Shown here piece by piece: positions 1 through 11,105 of a DNA stretch of 64,000 nucleotides; position 1 is the first letter of the stretch; each line of letters begins with the position of its first letter. Position numbers and translations under genes: made by a program. Source of the stretch: Pisaster brevispinus (taxonomy: Eukaryota > Echinodermata > Asteroidea > Forcipulatida > Asteriidae); the NCBI GenBank assembly GCA_023634235.1, contig JAMKCF010000001.1:9116758-9180757 (forward strand), given 5' to 3'. The notes below the pieces were generated by a model. That model saw only the letters and a list, made by a program, of their open reading frames with translations, was not told the DNA's origin and searched no databases.

Positions 1-787
1 AAGAAAACATACATTTTTACTTGGAAAGTTTCCTAACAAATGATAGCATATACACTGTGTTGAGTTTAGGATTCCAGAACTGTCACAACAGACAATATAC
101 AATTTTCAAGGAAACCATTAAAAACTAATGGGGGAAATGTTGTAGATATTTACAAGTCTCTAGGATAAGCTCAAGTTCTGCCCCTTGAACATCTCTTTGA
201 TTGATTTGGCGTATAATATTGCTTAATATTATTTCTTTAGTGTGGCAGTAGAATTTGGTTCTTCAACCAAGATGTTTTTTTAATACACCATTTGCACCAA
301 CTGAGGTCAAAGTATTTGGTTGGTTACAGGGTTACACAGTGATATTTTTGTTGTTTATGTTTTACTTCCAAACTGTCATTTGAAATATTTACATACCCAA
401 AGTTACCATTCATTTGTTTGGGTATTTTTAGTTAAGTAATTACTATAATAAACACAGCAACCAATAACTAACAATTTGTTTTTAAAAAGTCATTTTATAA
501 ACTCACAAACCATTGCTAAGGCGTTTCTTGTTGTCTTGCTTCAAATCTATAATACATATTAAAAACATTTTTTTAAATACATAATCTTGCCTAATTGACT
601 AGACAATTGATTGTTTATCGTAAAATCAACTTAGTCCAATGAACGCCTATTCCAGCAAGAGTTTCTTAGAAAATTTGCATTAAAAGTTTACTAAATAACA
701 AATGCATTTTCGTGTAGCATTTTCATATTAATATCTATTCAGTAATTTATTGTGTGCCTTGGGCTTTCTTACAACCACTCCACTTAC
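1..787. other. AT-rich non-coding stretch
   Basis: No ORF of note and no recognisable repeat on either strand. It lies downstream, on the minus strand, of the exon at 788-907, so it could be intron or 3' flank of that gene. Confidence 0.4.
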
Positions 788-907
788 CAACTTGCAGCCT
801 TGTTTTGCTGTAAATTGTTGGTTCATCTTGAAGATCAATGAACTCTTTCCATTCGTCATCGAAGTATTTAATGATCATTAGATCTGCTTGATTATCTGCC
901 AGAACAT
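788..907 (-). CDS. Isolated exon with PB1-like domain
   Basis: On the minus strand a 120-bp open stretch is bounded by an AG acceptor (just above 907) and a GTAAGTGG donor (just below 788). Read in the only open frame it contains LMIIKYFDDEWKEFIDLQDE, a pattern of two beta strands with an acidic/aromatic loop. This resembles the PB1/ubiquitin-like N-terminal domain of invertebrate and fish proteins annotated as SAM-domain-containing protein 3-like. Both edges are phase 1 or 2, so neighbouring coding exons are required; none was found with confidence. Family assignment is from memory of the pattern; the exon call rests on splice sites plus coding character. Confidence 0.45.
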
Positions 908-2814
908 CTTTGAAAGTGTATAACAAAACATTGCAGTCAAAACATATTTGTTTTTAATCAATAAATTGTAATCAACAAACTTACAAAAAATAGACACTAA
1001 CTAGTTTGCAGGAGACAAACATGTAACAAACTCATATTGAAAGAAAAACCACAGGACAAGTGTTGAAACGTGTCTTTAGTTCTTCTAAGAACCATCACTT
1101 CTTTCAGAGGAGATTGTTACATGGTTAATTGTCTCTCAAAGGCAGGGTGTAATTTTGCTTGGTAGTTACACCACATGTTAATAACCATAAAAAATGTACT
1201 TGATGAAGAGCACTGAAGAGCAGTTAATATTTTGAAACATTGTTAGAAACGACCCCTTTAAGTAATGGAGTTTTACCCCAACATTTGAATCTGAGAAAGG
1301 CTTCAGGCATGAAGCCTTTCTCAGGCATCTGAAAGCACACAATTCTATGCAACATTTATTTTCTTGCAACTTTGTTGACCAAGTGAGGTGAAATTTTCAC
1401 CAAGTGAGGATACTGCTCTTTGACAATTACCAAAAGTATACCCTGCCCTAAAAATAGTATCTTTATAACTTTCTATAACATAAGTAATTTGATAAAGACT
1501 GCGAACACTATTCTGGCACAAAAATAATTGGCCGTTCACATGTATGTCATATTGATTAAAGGTACACGTTGCCTTGGATCGGGCGAGTTGGTCTATAAAA
1601 AGCGTTTGTGACACTAGTGAATTTATACTGAATCATAAAATGTCTTTGACAAATCAATGTGCTGGGTCTACCATAAAAAACCCACTTAGCTTAGTTTTAA
1701 ACATATAAAAATTGCTTATGCAAATGAGGAAGGGCCTTTCTGGTGTGATCCAGAAAGGTAAACAGTACAGGCACTTTTTCCTCAGATTCAGAACAGTCCG
1801 ATTCTGAAGATATCTTATGATCTTGGATATAATACCTGGAAGTAAATTTTTACACTACTTAATAATATTATGACCAGTTCAGTGATAAAGATGTACACAT
1901 CATTGACATATTAGTACTAGTTTCCACCCATCACTGAAACTGAATCAATCTTTATGCGGTAATAAACAAACTATAAGAAATGTAGCTGTGATTAGAACCA
2001 CAAAAAGGTTCTCAGTAATTGGGACATTTTTTTCCAAGCAAAAATTATGAAACGGACAACTAATTTCCACACCTATTTCTGGGTCATCACTGATCAAACA
2101 AATCCTGGATCAACTGTTCTTGAAATAATTTTAACTATTGCTTAGAAATTGTTAAAGGAATATTTAGGCCTATCCACTTCAGAAAATTATAGATTGTTAA
2201 CACTGCATTATTAATTATTAGGTTTGGTGTGTGTGGGTCCTGTGGGTACTACTATTTCACTAAATTGATTTTTTGAATGTTCTGCCCCCCCCCCAATATC
2301 TCGTGGCCAGTAAAGTAATATTGATTTAACAAAACAACCGGGCAGAGATTTGCGCGAACGACGTGTTGAAGCTAAACAAATTATGTGAGCACCACCAGTC
2401 AATGCTAGTTACACACAATGGCCACCACACAGTTTACTTTTCATAATTATGTGACTGCAGTCATGGCATTATTTGAAAAATTGTTATTCAATGTTCATGC
2501 ACTCAGCTAAACAGTACATTTTTATTATGACAACATTGACATAACAATCACTAATACATCTTTCATTTCATTTGCATACTTTGTATTATAATGCAATGTT
2601 CATGCACTCAGCTCAGCATATAATGACCTGTGACAACTTACTGCTGACACACCATTTGAATCCTAAACTGTACAAATTTAGTCCAAACTTGTGTCAGTTG
2701 TACGTATTGATGAAGGAACCTCCATGGTTATACTAAGTATTGAACAGGATAATAACAGGAACCCTATTGTATAACAAGTTCAGGTTTGTCTAAAACTGAT
2801 CTTTACTTACTTAC
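908..2814. other. Probable intron or intergenic DNA
   Basis: AT-rich DNA with only short spurious ORFs. It contains a C-run near 2283-2294 and near-identical short repeats at about 2490-2515 and 2592-2615 (AATGTTCATGCACTCAGCT). It separates the PB1-like exon from the candidate first exon at 2815-3023. Confidence 0.4.
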
Positions 2815-3023
2815 CATGTTTGCAGTGTCTATACCGAGTATCTAGTCTCGACTGCCCCGAGGACTTTTGCAGTGTCTTCTGCGCGCGTTCCGGTACCCAG
2901 GCTTCCTCGTGGTGCGGGTATAGGGGAGGGAATTGCACGTACACGTACTAGACTAGTACTAGACTGGTACTTTGTACACAAAAAGGGTTGCGTCTTGCGT
3001 GTGGCGAATACCACATGTTCCAA
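2815..3023 (-). other. Candidate first exon / promoter-proximal region
   Basis: On the minus strand the sequence ends in ACATG|GTAAGTAAG, a strong splice donor directly after an ATG. The preceding 200 bp is more GC- and CpG-rich than its surroundings (CGCGCG, CCGG and several ACGT). It is open for 64 codons from 3023 but resembles nothing known. It could be the 5' exon of the gene containing the exon at 788-907. The phases do not join directly (this donor is phase 0, the other exon needs a partial codon), so at least one further exon would be needed. Confidence 0.25.
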
Positions 3024-3059
3024 ACGTGTCTGAACTTGCCAAAAAGAATGTATAACTTC

Positions 3060-3410
3060 AGATTATTTGTGTAAGTTGTCTTGGCGAGATAATTTTTCTC
3101 TGTAAGTCGACTTCCTAATTTGTGTTAGTTGTCTTGGTGAGATAATTTATCTTAGTAAGTTGACTTAGTACTCTCAGTAAGTCGACTTGGTGAGATAATT
3201 TATGTTAGTAAGTCGACTTATTATTTTATCTAAGTCGACTTGGCGAGCTAAATTATGTCAGTAAGTCGACTTATTATTTTAACTAAGTCGACTTGGTGAG
3301 ATAAATTATGTTAGTAAGTCGACTTATTATTTTATCTAAGTCGACTTAGCAAGATAAAATATGTCGGTAAGTTAACTTATACCACAAAATAAGTCGTCTT
3401 GATGAGATAA
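3060..3410. repeat. Palindromic GTCGAC minisatellite
   Basis: A diverged array built from AAGTCGACTT palindromes alternating with GGTGAGATAAATTATGTTAG and TTATTATTTTATCT spacers. The unit is roughly 50-60 bp and there are about six copies. It stops exactly where the DIRS left inverted terminal repeat begins. Confidence 0.7.
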
Positions 3411-3480
3411 ATTCCACCTCACCATCATGACGTCACTCCAGAGACCATGTGAGATAGCGCTTACCAGCCAGCAACCGTCA
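3411..3480. repeat. DIRS left inverted terminal repeat plus inner extension
   Basis: 3411-3450 is the inverted partner of 9091-9130. The following 3449-3480 (GTGAGATAGCGCTTACCAGC onward) is an exact inverted match to 9269-9300. This is the relation expected between the inner edge of a DIRS ITR and the internal complementary region. Confidence 0.85.
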
Positions 3481-3644
3481 TTGTGCGATCTAGCCAGCTT
3501 CAGAACGGACGTATCCGTCCTGCTCCGTCGTTAGTCAGTGCACGCAGGCAAAAGCTTGTGTATCCACTGTGCATGCTCTACTTGCAGTAACAAGTTGTTT
3601 AAAGGTAAAACATAGTAACTCTTTATTACTTCGCTGACAATATT

Positions 3645-5942
3645 ATGGCTGAAGCATTTATTGACAGCGTCCTAGAATTGGACAATTTATCCGATTTGTC
3701 GCCACACCCAACGCCATCACGGCAACGATGTGGTCGTAGTTTTTTTCGAGGCCGGGGAGCAATCTTCCGCAGAGCCTACAGAAGACAGCCCAATGGCTAT
3801 TTCTCCGACTCAAAAGTTAGTGTTCGTTTCCAGAAAAAACTCTGGTGAAGAAAACCAGGCCCCAAAACAGGACAAAAATGTCAAAAAAAGGGGGACAGGG
3901 CACAGCCCATAGATCCTTTGGCTAGCTCCACCCAACCGTGGCAGGAGCTTAGCGGTTGTTTAATACTGTAACGGACAGTGCATGATGTGTGTAGTAAGTT
4001 ATTTAGTTGTGAGCATGCGCGAGGAGATCGGTATGGTATTGCACCGATCTATGCGTGAGTTGTGCCGCATGGCATGCGGTACCAGACTGTACGAGGAGAG
4101 ATCGTCAGTTAGCAGCAAGATCTCGAGGAGTTTACAGGTATGTGAAATTACTGTGTATTACCCAGGTTTATGCTTTGCATTCTGCGTTGCGCGTGGTTGA
4201 CTCATTTTATCAGTGCATGTGAGCGGGTGTTTTGGGTAACCACAAGGTTGACTATAACGGAGGCTGGTTGACCGTGAGTTGAATCATTGTGTTTGTGGTC
4301 GGGATCGGCGATAGCTTAGTGCTTCGTCGTTCTTGTCAGGTTAACAGCTTGTCACTAGGCAATCGCGCCCACAAAGATGCGTGGTTGATCGGTAAGGCGA
4401 AGCTGTTGCTCGGGAATCTGTTGGCTGTTGTAGCCATTATTCAGGGGGCGCGCGTGTGTGTTGGACAGGATAGATTTGCCGTGTGCAGTCCGTCTCTGTG
4501 GAACACGTGGTTGCTGCGTGACTCGCCAGCTTGACAGCACAGGGTGCATGTCAAGGCTGGCTTATCGGGAGCCTACTAGGAGCTGTGTGCATGGCTGACT
4601 AGTAGATGAATTAGGGTTAATTGCGCGTTAAGTACAGGGGTAATCATAAAGGGTAAACCACATACATTTATGTTTATCGAGAGCTTGTATTGAGTTAAAG
4701 ACATTGTTGATTTGTTATTGATAAGGGTTGAATAAACCACATGGTTGATGCTTTTGTTCATGAATTAGTTGTCATTGTGAGTTCATTGAGCAATCTGTGT
4801 ACACTGATAGAGGTTTGTTTAGCAGTCAGTTATAATCGGCGGTATACTTCCTCCAAAACGAATCTCGTCTCTTAGCCTTTAGGTCGCTTAGTGACTTTTA
4901 GCTTGAGAAACCATTAGGCTCGTGATCAAGTTAATAATTAATAATTAACAACAGGGATTGAGGTCAGGCAGGCGTCCCCAAGTTGTTTCCCGCCACAATA
5001 CAAACAATGCAAGCTGGTTTTGCTGAATTGACCAGCGCATTCCTGACTGCAAACAAGAAGCAAGAAATGCAAATGAAATGGAATGTGCCTAGTACAAGTA
5101 CTAGTAACGCTGGTCCAATGGCCAAAAAGCTGAAATCAGCCATTATTGTGCCAGATTCTGCCACAAACGAATCTGATCTCCTTTCTGAGGGAGAAGTAGT
5201 CTCTGAAGATGATATGTTGGGCGATATTGAACAAGAATACGAAGCACTTGATAAGGTGGGCCCTAAAAAAAGAGACAAACTTGCAGTCATGACGAGTAAA
5301 ATACTCACTACCAAGTTGTCAGATGAGAAATTGATAGACAAACAGAAATTGTACTGTCGCCCGCAGAATTGCAAAGAACTGATCAAGACAACAGTTAACC
5401 CAGAGATCTGGGCATTACTAAAACCAAGCACTCGGTCTAGAGACCTGAAATTTATAAGGCTACAAAAGCTATTAATTTCTGCATTTGTTCCATTGCTTCA
5501 ACTGACGGACAAATTGTTGTCGAAAGATAATAACGCAAAAGAAGACGTTAAACTAGCTATGGACTCATTGACTTTGATGGCTAATGCCAATATTGAATTA
5601 AACCTTCGAAGAAGGGAACTCATGCGTCCTGATTTGAATGTCCAATACCAGCGCCTATGTGCGCCATCTGTTCCCATCACAAAGTTACTGTTTGGGGATG
5701 AATTGACCAAAAAAGTCAAGGACATTAATGCTACTAATAAAGTAGGGCACAACATTTGTCGAGGTGGTGATGCCTGAGGTTTGGGCCACCGTAGAGGCTT
5801 TGGCTACCATTACACAAGCACATATCATACACAGGCAAAAAAGTACGGAGTAACCCAGAACAACCAAAAGGGCCACTACCCCTCCAGAAGCTACGGCAGA
5901 AGACGACCGTACAACAGACGGGGCCAAAGCACTCAATCATAA
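3645..5942 (+). pseudogene. DIRS gag-like ORF, broken
   Basis: The body is the open frame 4983-5774 (264 codons). It has an acidic, low-complexity N-terminal third, then a helical region with KSAIIVPDSATNESDLLSEG and QNCKELIKTTVNPEIWALLK, typical of DIRS gag proteins. An in-frame TGA at 5775-5777 cuts off a basic Gly/Arg/Tyr-rich tail that continues open to TAA at 5940-5942; such tails are likely RNA-binding. A probable N-terminal piece starts at ATG 3645 (MAEAFIDSVLELDNLSD) and shifts frame near 3750. Between about 3960 and 4960 there is about 1 kb of unrelated sequence. It could be an insertion, or an intron (possible donor TTTACAG|GTATGTG at 4138, acceptor near 4953). Confidence 0.7.
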
Positions 5943-6010
5943 CTGCCCAAAGCACATCATTAGAGGGCAGCAAGGTCAGTAACTCTTGTGAAAGTAAAAT
6001 AAACTCATTC

Positions 6011-7800
6011 GTGGCAGGCAGAATCAAACATTATTTGCCCACTTGGAAAAGGCTCACTTCTGACCAAAATATTTTAAATATTGTAAAAGGACTCAATATT
6101 GAGTTTGAAACGCCACCAAGACAAGAATTCATACCAAAGCAGTATGCCCTAAGTGTTCACGAGGGAATGCTTGTGCAACAAGAAATTACAAAATTGTTGA
6201 CCAAAGGAGTGATTGAAGTCACAACTCATGAGCCTAAAGAATTTATTTCAAACATATTTCTTCGACCAAAGAAAGATGGATCGTACAGAATGATACTGAA
6301 TTTAAAGGCACTGAATAAACATGTCAAATATCATCATTTTAAGATGGAAACTTTGCAGTCTGCAGTACACATGATGACAAAAGATTGCCACATGGCATCT
6401 ATTGATTTACGTGATGCTTACTATTCAGTGCAAATTGCGTATGAACATAGAAAGTACCTTAAGTTTCAGTGGGGAACAAATGTTTATCAATACACATGCC
6501 TTCCAAATGGCCTTGCTTCAGCACCACGTGTATTTACAAAGGTATTAAAACCCATATAATCTGCCCTTAGAGGCCAAGGATTTCAATCAGTGGCTTATAT
6601 TGATGACTCCTTATTATACGGAGACACATTTGATGAATGTTGCAAAAACATAAAGGCAACTCTACAACTTTTATGACCCAAGCGGGGTTCATAATTCATG
6701 ACCAGAAATCAGTTTGCGTTCCCACACAAACAATAAACTTTCTTGGGTTTGAGCTTGCTTCCAGGGAAATGTCAGTCAGTTTGACACCAGAGAAATCAAG
6801 GAAATTAAAAATGACTTGTCAGTCCTTGAAAACAAAAGATACACCTTCAATTCGAGAAGTAGCCCAAGTTCTTGGCACGATAGTATCAACTTTTCCTGGT
6901 GTAATGTTTGGTCGACTTTTTTACCGAAATCTCGAAAAAGAGAAAACATAAGCACTGCAAGTAGAAGACAGTTCATACGATACTCAAATGAGTTTGTCAC
7001 AGGAGGCATTAAAGGACCTCACCTGGTGGATTGAAAACATTGAATCCCATGAAGCCATAAGTTATGTCCAAAAGATTAATTCAAAACCAATCATAACAAT
7101 TTATTCCGATGCATCCAAGACAGAATGGGGAGCAATATGCAAGAATACTGGCATGCGAACACGAGGTCATTGGACACGCCAAGAATCCAAAGCTCACATC
7201 AATTCCTTGGAACTACTGGCAGCATTCTTTGCATTAAAATCGTTTTGCAAAGATTGGAAAACTGACCATGTACGTTTATATATTGACAACACTACAGCTG
7301 TTGCATACATTAATATTATGGGTGGAGTGCACTCAGCAAGCTGTAATAAACTTACACAGCAAATGTGGATGTGGGCCAGAGCATAAAATGTGGCTCAGTG
7401 CTGCACATATCCCTGGTAAACAGAACACAATCGCAGATATTGAATCAAGGAATATAAATATAGATGCAGAGTGGATGCTTAGGCCACAAATATTTCAACG
7501 ATTAATTAAGTCGGCACTTTATCGAACCTGATATTGATCTATTTGCATCAAGATTGAATTATCAGATTAAGCCGTATGTTTCTTGGAAACATGACCCAGA
7601 AGCAATTGCCTTAGACGCATTTATGATTTCATGGGAAACTTATAAATTTTATGCTTTCCCACCTTTCAGCATAATCGGACGAGTTCTCCAGAAGATCGTG
7701 GACGACAACGCCGAAGGGCTTCTGATAGTGCCAAACTGGCCTACCCAATGTTGGTACCCAAGGCTGATGCACATGCTAGTGACAGACCCAGTGCTTATCC
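6011..7800 (+). pseudogene. DIRS reverse transcriptase-RNase H, broken
   Basis: RT fingers and palm are read from 6011 (FLRPKKDGSYRMILNLKALN, then DLRDAYYSVQI and the PNGLASAP turn). An in-frame TAA at 6557-6559 comes just before the catalytic YIDDSLLYGD motif, which is open in the same frame at about 6596-6625. A one-base shift near 6675 moves the frame to LGFELASREMSVSLTPEKSR. A second stop at 6949-6951 precedes RNase H (IYSDASKTEWGA, ELLAAFFALK, YIDNTTAV, then AAHIPGKQNTIAD after another shift near 7380). A DLFASRLNYQ segment follows a shift near 7530. All catalytic blocks are recognisable, but at least five lesions separate them. The downstream WPTQCWYP block marks the end before the recombinase. 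Confidence 0.85.
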
Positions 7801-8870
7801 CATCCTCCATGGCACCACTAGAATTGCCACAAGACAAGCAAGCAATACACCCGCTTCATCCCAAGATGTCACTGCTAGCTTGCCATTTATCCGGGAACGT
7901 CTTAAAGACAAGGGCCTTTCGGCCAGGGTGTCTGACCCTATTGTCTCCTCATGGAGAAGTGAGACCAAAAAGCAATATTCCTGCTACTTAAGGAAGTGGG
8001 AGTTATTTTGTTCTCGGGGAAATATCAACCCCATAAAACCAACCATAGGCAATGCCTTAAATTTCTTAGCAGAATTGTTTGATGCTGGACTAAGTTACAG
8101 CTCAATTAATACCGCCAGATCGGCAATTTCAGTAATTACTTTGCCCATAGATGGCACTCAATTAGGAAACCATGCACTTACCTCAAGGTTCATGAGGGGT
8201 GTTTTTTAATAGCAGACCAACTTTTCCACGTTACAAGTCTATTTGGGATGTTGGTATATTGTTAACTTATTTAAGTTCAATAGAATCTAATGAAAAAATC
8301 TTATTAAAAGTGCTCAGTAAAAAAGTGGTAACTTTACTAGCTCTACTGACGGCACAACGAGTGCAAACATTACATTTATTGCGTATACAAGATGTACATT
8401 TGTCAGACACAGGGTGTTGTTTAAGAGTACAATGTCTGTTAAAACAGACTCGTCCAGGAGTTCATCAGGCCGATATAAGTCTGCCTAGGTATCCCGAAAA
8501 CCAGAAACTGTGCATAGTTGATAATCTAAGAGAATATATTAAGCACACTCAGTTTGTGCGAGCTCAAGAAAGCAAATTATTTATAAGTTTTCAGAAACCA
8601 TACGGAGCACTGTCAAGAGACATTTTAAGAAGGTGGATCCGTGACACTCTACATGCTGCAGGGATTGATGTGTCAAAGTTCACACCGCACAGTATCAGAT
8701 CTGCATCGACCTCTGCAGCTGCAACTGCTGGAGTACCTATACAAACAATTTTGTTAACAGCAGGTTGGTCTGGAGCACAGACTTTTGCAAGGTTTTATAA
8801 TAAACCAACTATTACAACTCCTGGTTTTTCCACTACAGTTTTGCAAAGAAAGAAGTTATCCAATTTATAA
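7748..8870 (+). pseudogene. DIRS tyrosine recombinase
   Basis: The N-terminal core-binding half lies in 7748-8206 (SSWRSETKKQYSCYLRKWEL, LNFLAELFDAGLSYSSINTA). A frameshift at a T-run near 8202-8207 leads into an uninterrupted 223-codon frame to TAA at 8868-8870. That frame holds the full catalytic set of tyrosine recombinases, counting from its first codon: Arg54 in LTAQRVQTLHLL, His164-Ser-Ile-Arg167, Trp190 and the nucleophile Tyr200 in RFYNKP. The enzyme would insert the circular cDNA by site-specific recombination, so no target duplication is expected. Apart from the one slippage-type frameshift this domain looks well preserved. Confidence 0.85.
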
Positions 8871-9060
8871 GCAAAAAAAAAAATCAGTTTAAAGAATGTT
8901 AAGAAACGTATTGTATGAACAAATGTTCATTTCTTTGTTTTGGTTATATTAACCTATCGTAAACACAATTAATTTAATAAAGTTGTTTGAATCCTGTTGT
9001 TTAAACTGTGTTACAGAAGATGTTATTGAAATACTCAACTCTTTAGTGGTTCTCTTCGTT

Positions 9061-9130
9061 AAGTCAAGTTTCCGTTACTCTAAACATCTCACGTGGTCTC
9101 TGGAGTGACGTCATGATGGTGAGGTGGAAT
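9061..9130. repeat. DIRS right inverted terminal repeat
   Basis: 9091-9130 is the reverse complement of 3411-3450. The inner flank (AAGTTTCCGTT around 9066-9077) is complementary, with one inserted base, to AACGGAAACTTAGACTT at 9241-9257. Confidence 0.85.
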
Positions 9131-9387
9131 CCTAAAATAAACGAGTCTAATTTATTAGGCGAAGTTTGATTGGGATTCTACTGACCATCATGACGAACGA
9201 AAGAGATTACGTGCCCTCCCTTGGGACCCACCCTTGGGTCAACGGAAACTTAGACTTGCTGTAAAATATGACGGTTGCTGGCTGGTAAGCGCTATCTCAC
9301 GTAATCTCTTTCGTTCGTCATGATGGTCGGTAGAATCCCAATCAAACTTCGCCTAATAAATTAGACTCGTTTAATTTTAGGATTATG
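9128..9387. repeat. ITR-ICR-ITR palindrome (DIRS-derived)
   Basis: Arms at about 9128-9213 and 9299-9387 are near-perfect reverse complements (about 86 bp). They contain a diverged version of the DIRS end (ACCATCATGACG). The core between the arms is complementary to the inner edges of both ITRs of the neighbouring DIRS element: 9241-9257 matches the right end and 9269-9300 matches the left end. That is the signature of a DIRS internal complementary region, here enclosed by its own pair of termini. Confidence 0.75.
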
Positions 9388-9415
9388 TCGGTAACTCAAT
9401 ATGTGGAATTTTTGG

Positions 9416-11098
9416 GAAAGAAAAATAATAATAATAACTAGATGTAAGTGATTGTAACTTACAATCACACAGTTGTTCCGTTCTGCTGACCTAGAAAGTT
9501 CTGTTTTGATGCCCAAAATGTGAACTGATTCTATATTTTGTGTATATGACGTAATATTGTTCGAAATGAATGCTTGTTTTCCAGAGTGATAATCACAGTG
9601 TAAACTAGTTTATTTGAGTTCGGATCTCGTTTTAGACCGGAAGTTAAGGTCAAAGTGAGGTCATCTTTTTTGTTAAAATGTTTCAAGCGTGGTAAGCTAC
9701 AAAACAACTCAAACATAACGACTCTATGACATGTGGTTCAGGAGATATGATTTCTTAAAGTTTGAACTTCCTGTTTGGACCAGAAGTAAAAGTCAAAGTG
9801 AGGTCACGATTGTACATAAAATGTCGCAAATGTTGTAAGCTACTATACAACACAAACACTAGACTTTATGACATGTGGTTCAGGAGATATGATTTGTTAA
9901 AGTTTTGAGCTTCCTGTTTGGACCGGAAGTAAAGTTCAAATTGAGGTCATTACTTTACATGAAATGTCGCAAGTGTTGTCAGCTACAATACAACACAAAC
10001 ATTACGCCTTTATGACCTGTGGTTCAGGAGATATGATTTTTAAAAGAATTGAGCTTCCTGTTTGGACCGGAAGTAAAGGTCAAAGAGAGGTCATCCTAAA
10101 AAATAATATTGTGCAATTGTTGTAAGCTACAAAACAACACAAACACTACGACTTTACAACATGTGGTTCAGGAGTTATGGTTTTTTCAAGGAATAAGCTT
10201 TGAATTACCGTAATTCGACACCTGATGATGTCACAGTAAAAAAATTGTGTTTTTCATACTAATAAATGTTATAAGTAATACGATGGTAAAAAAAAATATT
10301 TCCGATCTAATGCATTCTAAAAAAAACAAACCTACATAGGAGTAACATGTACTGCTCATGTACAAATCGAATGGGCTGTGCACAACGCACAAAGGTCCTT
10401 TGTCGGTTAGTAATTTAATAATTAAGCTACGCATTTCACGGTCTTCTTCCTAGACCCACAGTCCAAATCTCATAAGGGTCCTCACAGTACAGCATGACTT
10501 ATAGAGAAGATCAATTCAGCGCACTGGTTACTGGGTGTAGTCTATGAGACTTACCTTTTTACCCACGGTTACAAGTTGTACCAATTAAATATTAATTATA
10601 TAGGTCCTTTGATTAGTTTTTTGGGCATGAAACATCTCCCGTCAAAAGCACTTAACTTTTCTAAACAAATACGTAAACTAGGAAACTAATTAGTGCATTT
10701 AATTGAAAATAATGTGTTTTGGACTGTCAAAACTTTTACACTTTTAGCACCATGTGTTTTGTACACAAAATGAAAACGTGCCAACAAATGATGTCATGAT
10801 GACGTGACGGAGAATGTTAGGCCAGAACTTACATTCACAATACAAGACAAGTCCATAACTGAAAACAATTTGAGAATCGGATGTATACTTCCTGAGATAT
10901 GATCCACACAAGATTGACTAATTAAATATTCATACTGCTGTCACGTGAGTAATTAATTAAGAATTTGTATTAACTTACATCTAAAATCTAGTTCAAGACA
11001 TAAGCTTTTATATGGTAAAACCATTGACTACAGTTTTGTTTTTCTAAAATTGACATTTGGCGGTTAGAATAGTCATGTGTTAAGCCAACAGGTTTTTT
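9416..11098 (+). mobile_element. Hairpin-ended non-autonomous repeat, copy A
   Basis: Starts with (AAT)n-ACTAGATGT and a perfect 10-bp-stem hairpin (GTGATTGTAA paired with TTACAATCAC). It then runs through a 144-bp satellite, a CGACACCTGATGATGTCACAG box (10209-10229), a CCTACATAGGAGTAACATG box (10331-10349), a GTTTTGTACAC/TGACGTGACGG box (10753-10811) and an AATCGGATGTATACTTC...GATTGACTAATTAAATATTC box (10873-10934). The same order recurs in the other copies of this window. No ORF of coding character. Superfamily not established. Confidence 0.6.
9590..10195 (+). repeat. 144-bp satellite array (T-type)
   Basis: Four tandem units. The anchor GGTTCAGGAGATATGATTT recurs at about 9735, 9877, 10021 and 10165, giving a 142-144-bp period. 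Each unit also contains CTTCCTGTTTGGACCGGAAG, AAAGGTCAAAGTGAGGTCA and TAAGCTACAAAACAACACAA. The same unit recurs at 30.2-31.6, 34.2-34.9 and 43.0-44.1 kb. Confidence 0.85.
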
Positions 11099-11105
11099 AG
11101 GAAAA

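Larger units (their letters stand above)
3411..9130 (+). mobile_element. DIRS-type tyrosine-recombinase retrotransposon, decayed
   Basis: About 5.7 kb bounded by matching inverted terminal repeats: 3411-3450 is the reverse complement of 9091-9130 with one mismatch seen. Inside, on the plus strand, lie gag, reverse transcriptase, RNase H and tyrosine recombinase in the order known for DIRS elements, which use a recombinase instead of a DDE integrase. No long terminal repeats were seen. Each coding part carries stops or frameshifts, so this copy is not autonomous as it stands. An AATAAA signal lies near 8977. No adenine methylase domain, found in some DIRS elements, was seen. Confidence 0.88.

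Noticed and set aside
4289..4534. 81-codon plus-strand ORF inside the DIRS element
   Set aside because: No domain pattern; it lies in the 1-kb block between gag parts and overlaps an opposite-strand ORF of similar length.
3411..9130. LTR retrotransposon or retrovirus
   Set aside because: No LTRs, protease or DDE integrase; inverted terminal repeats and a tyrosine recombinase define a DIRS element.
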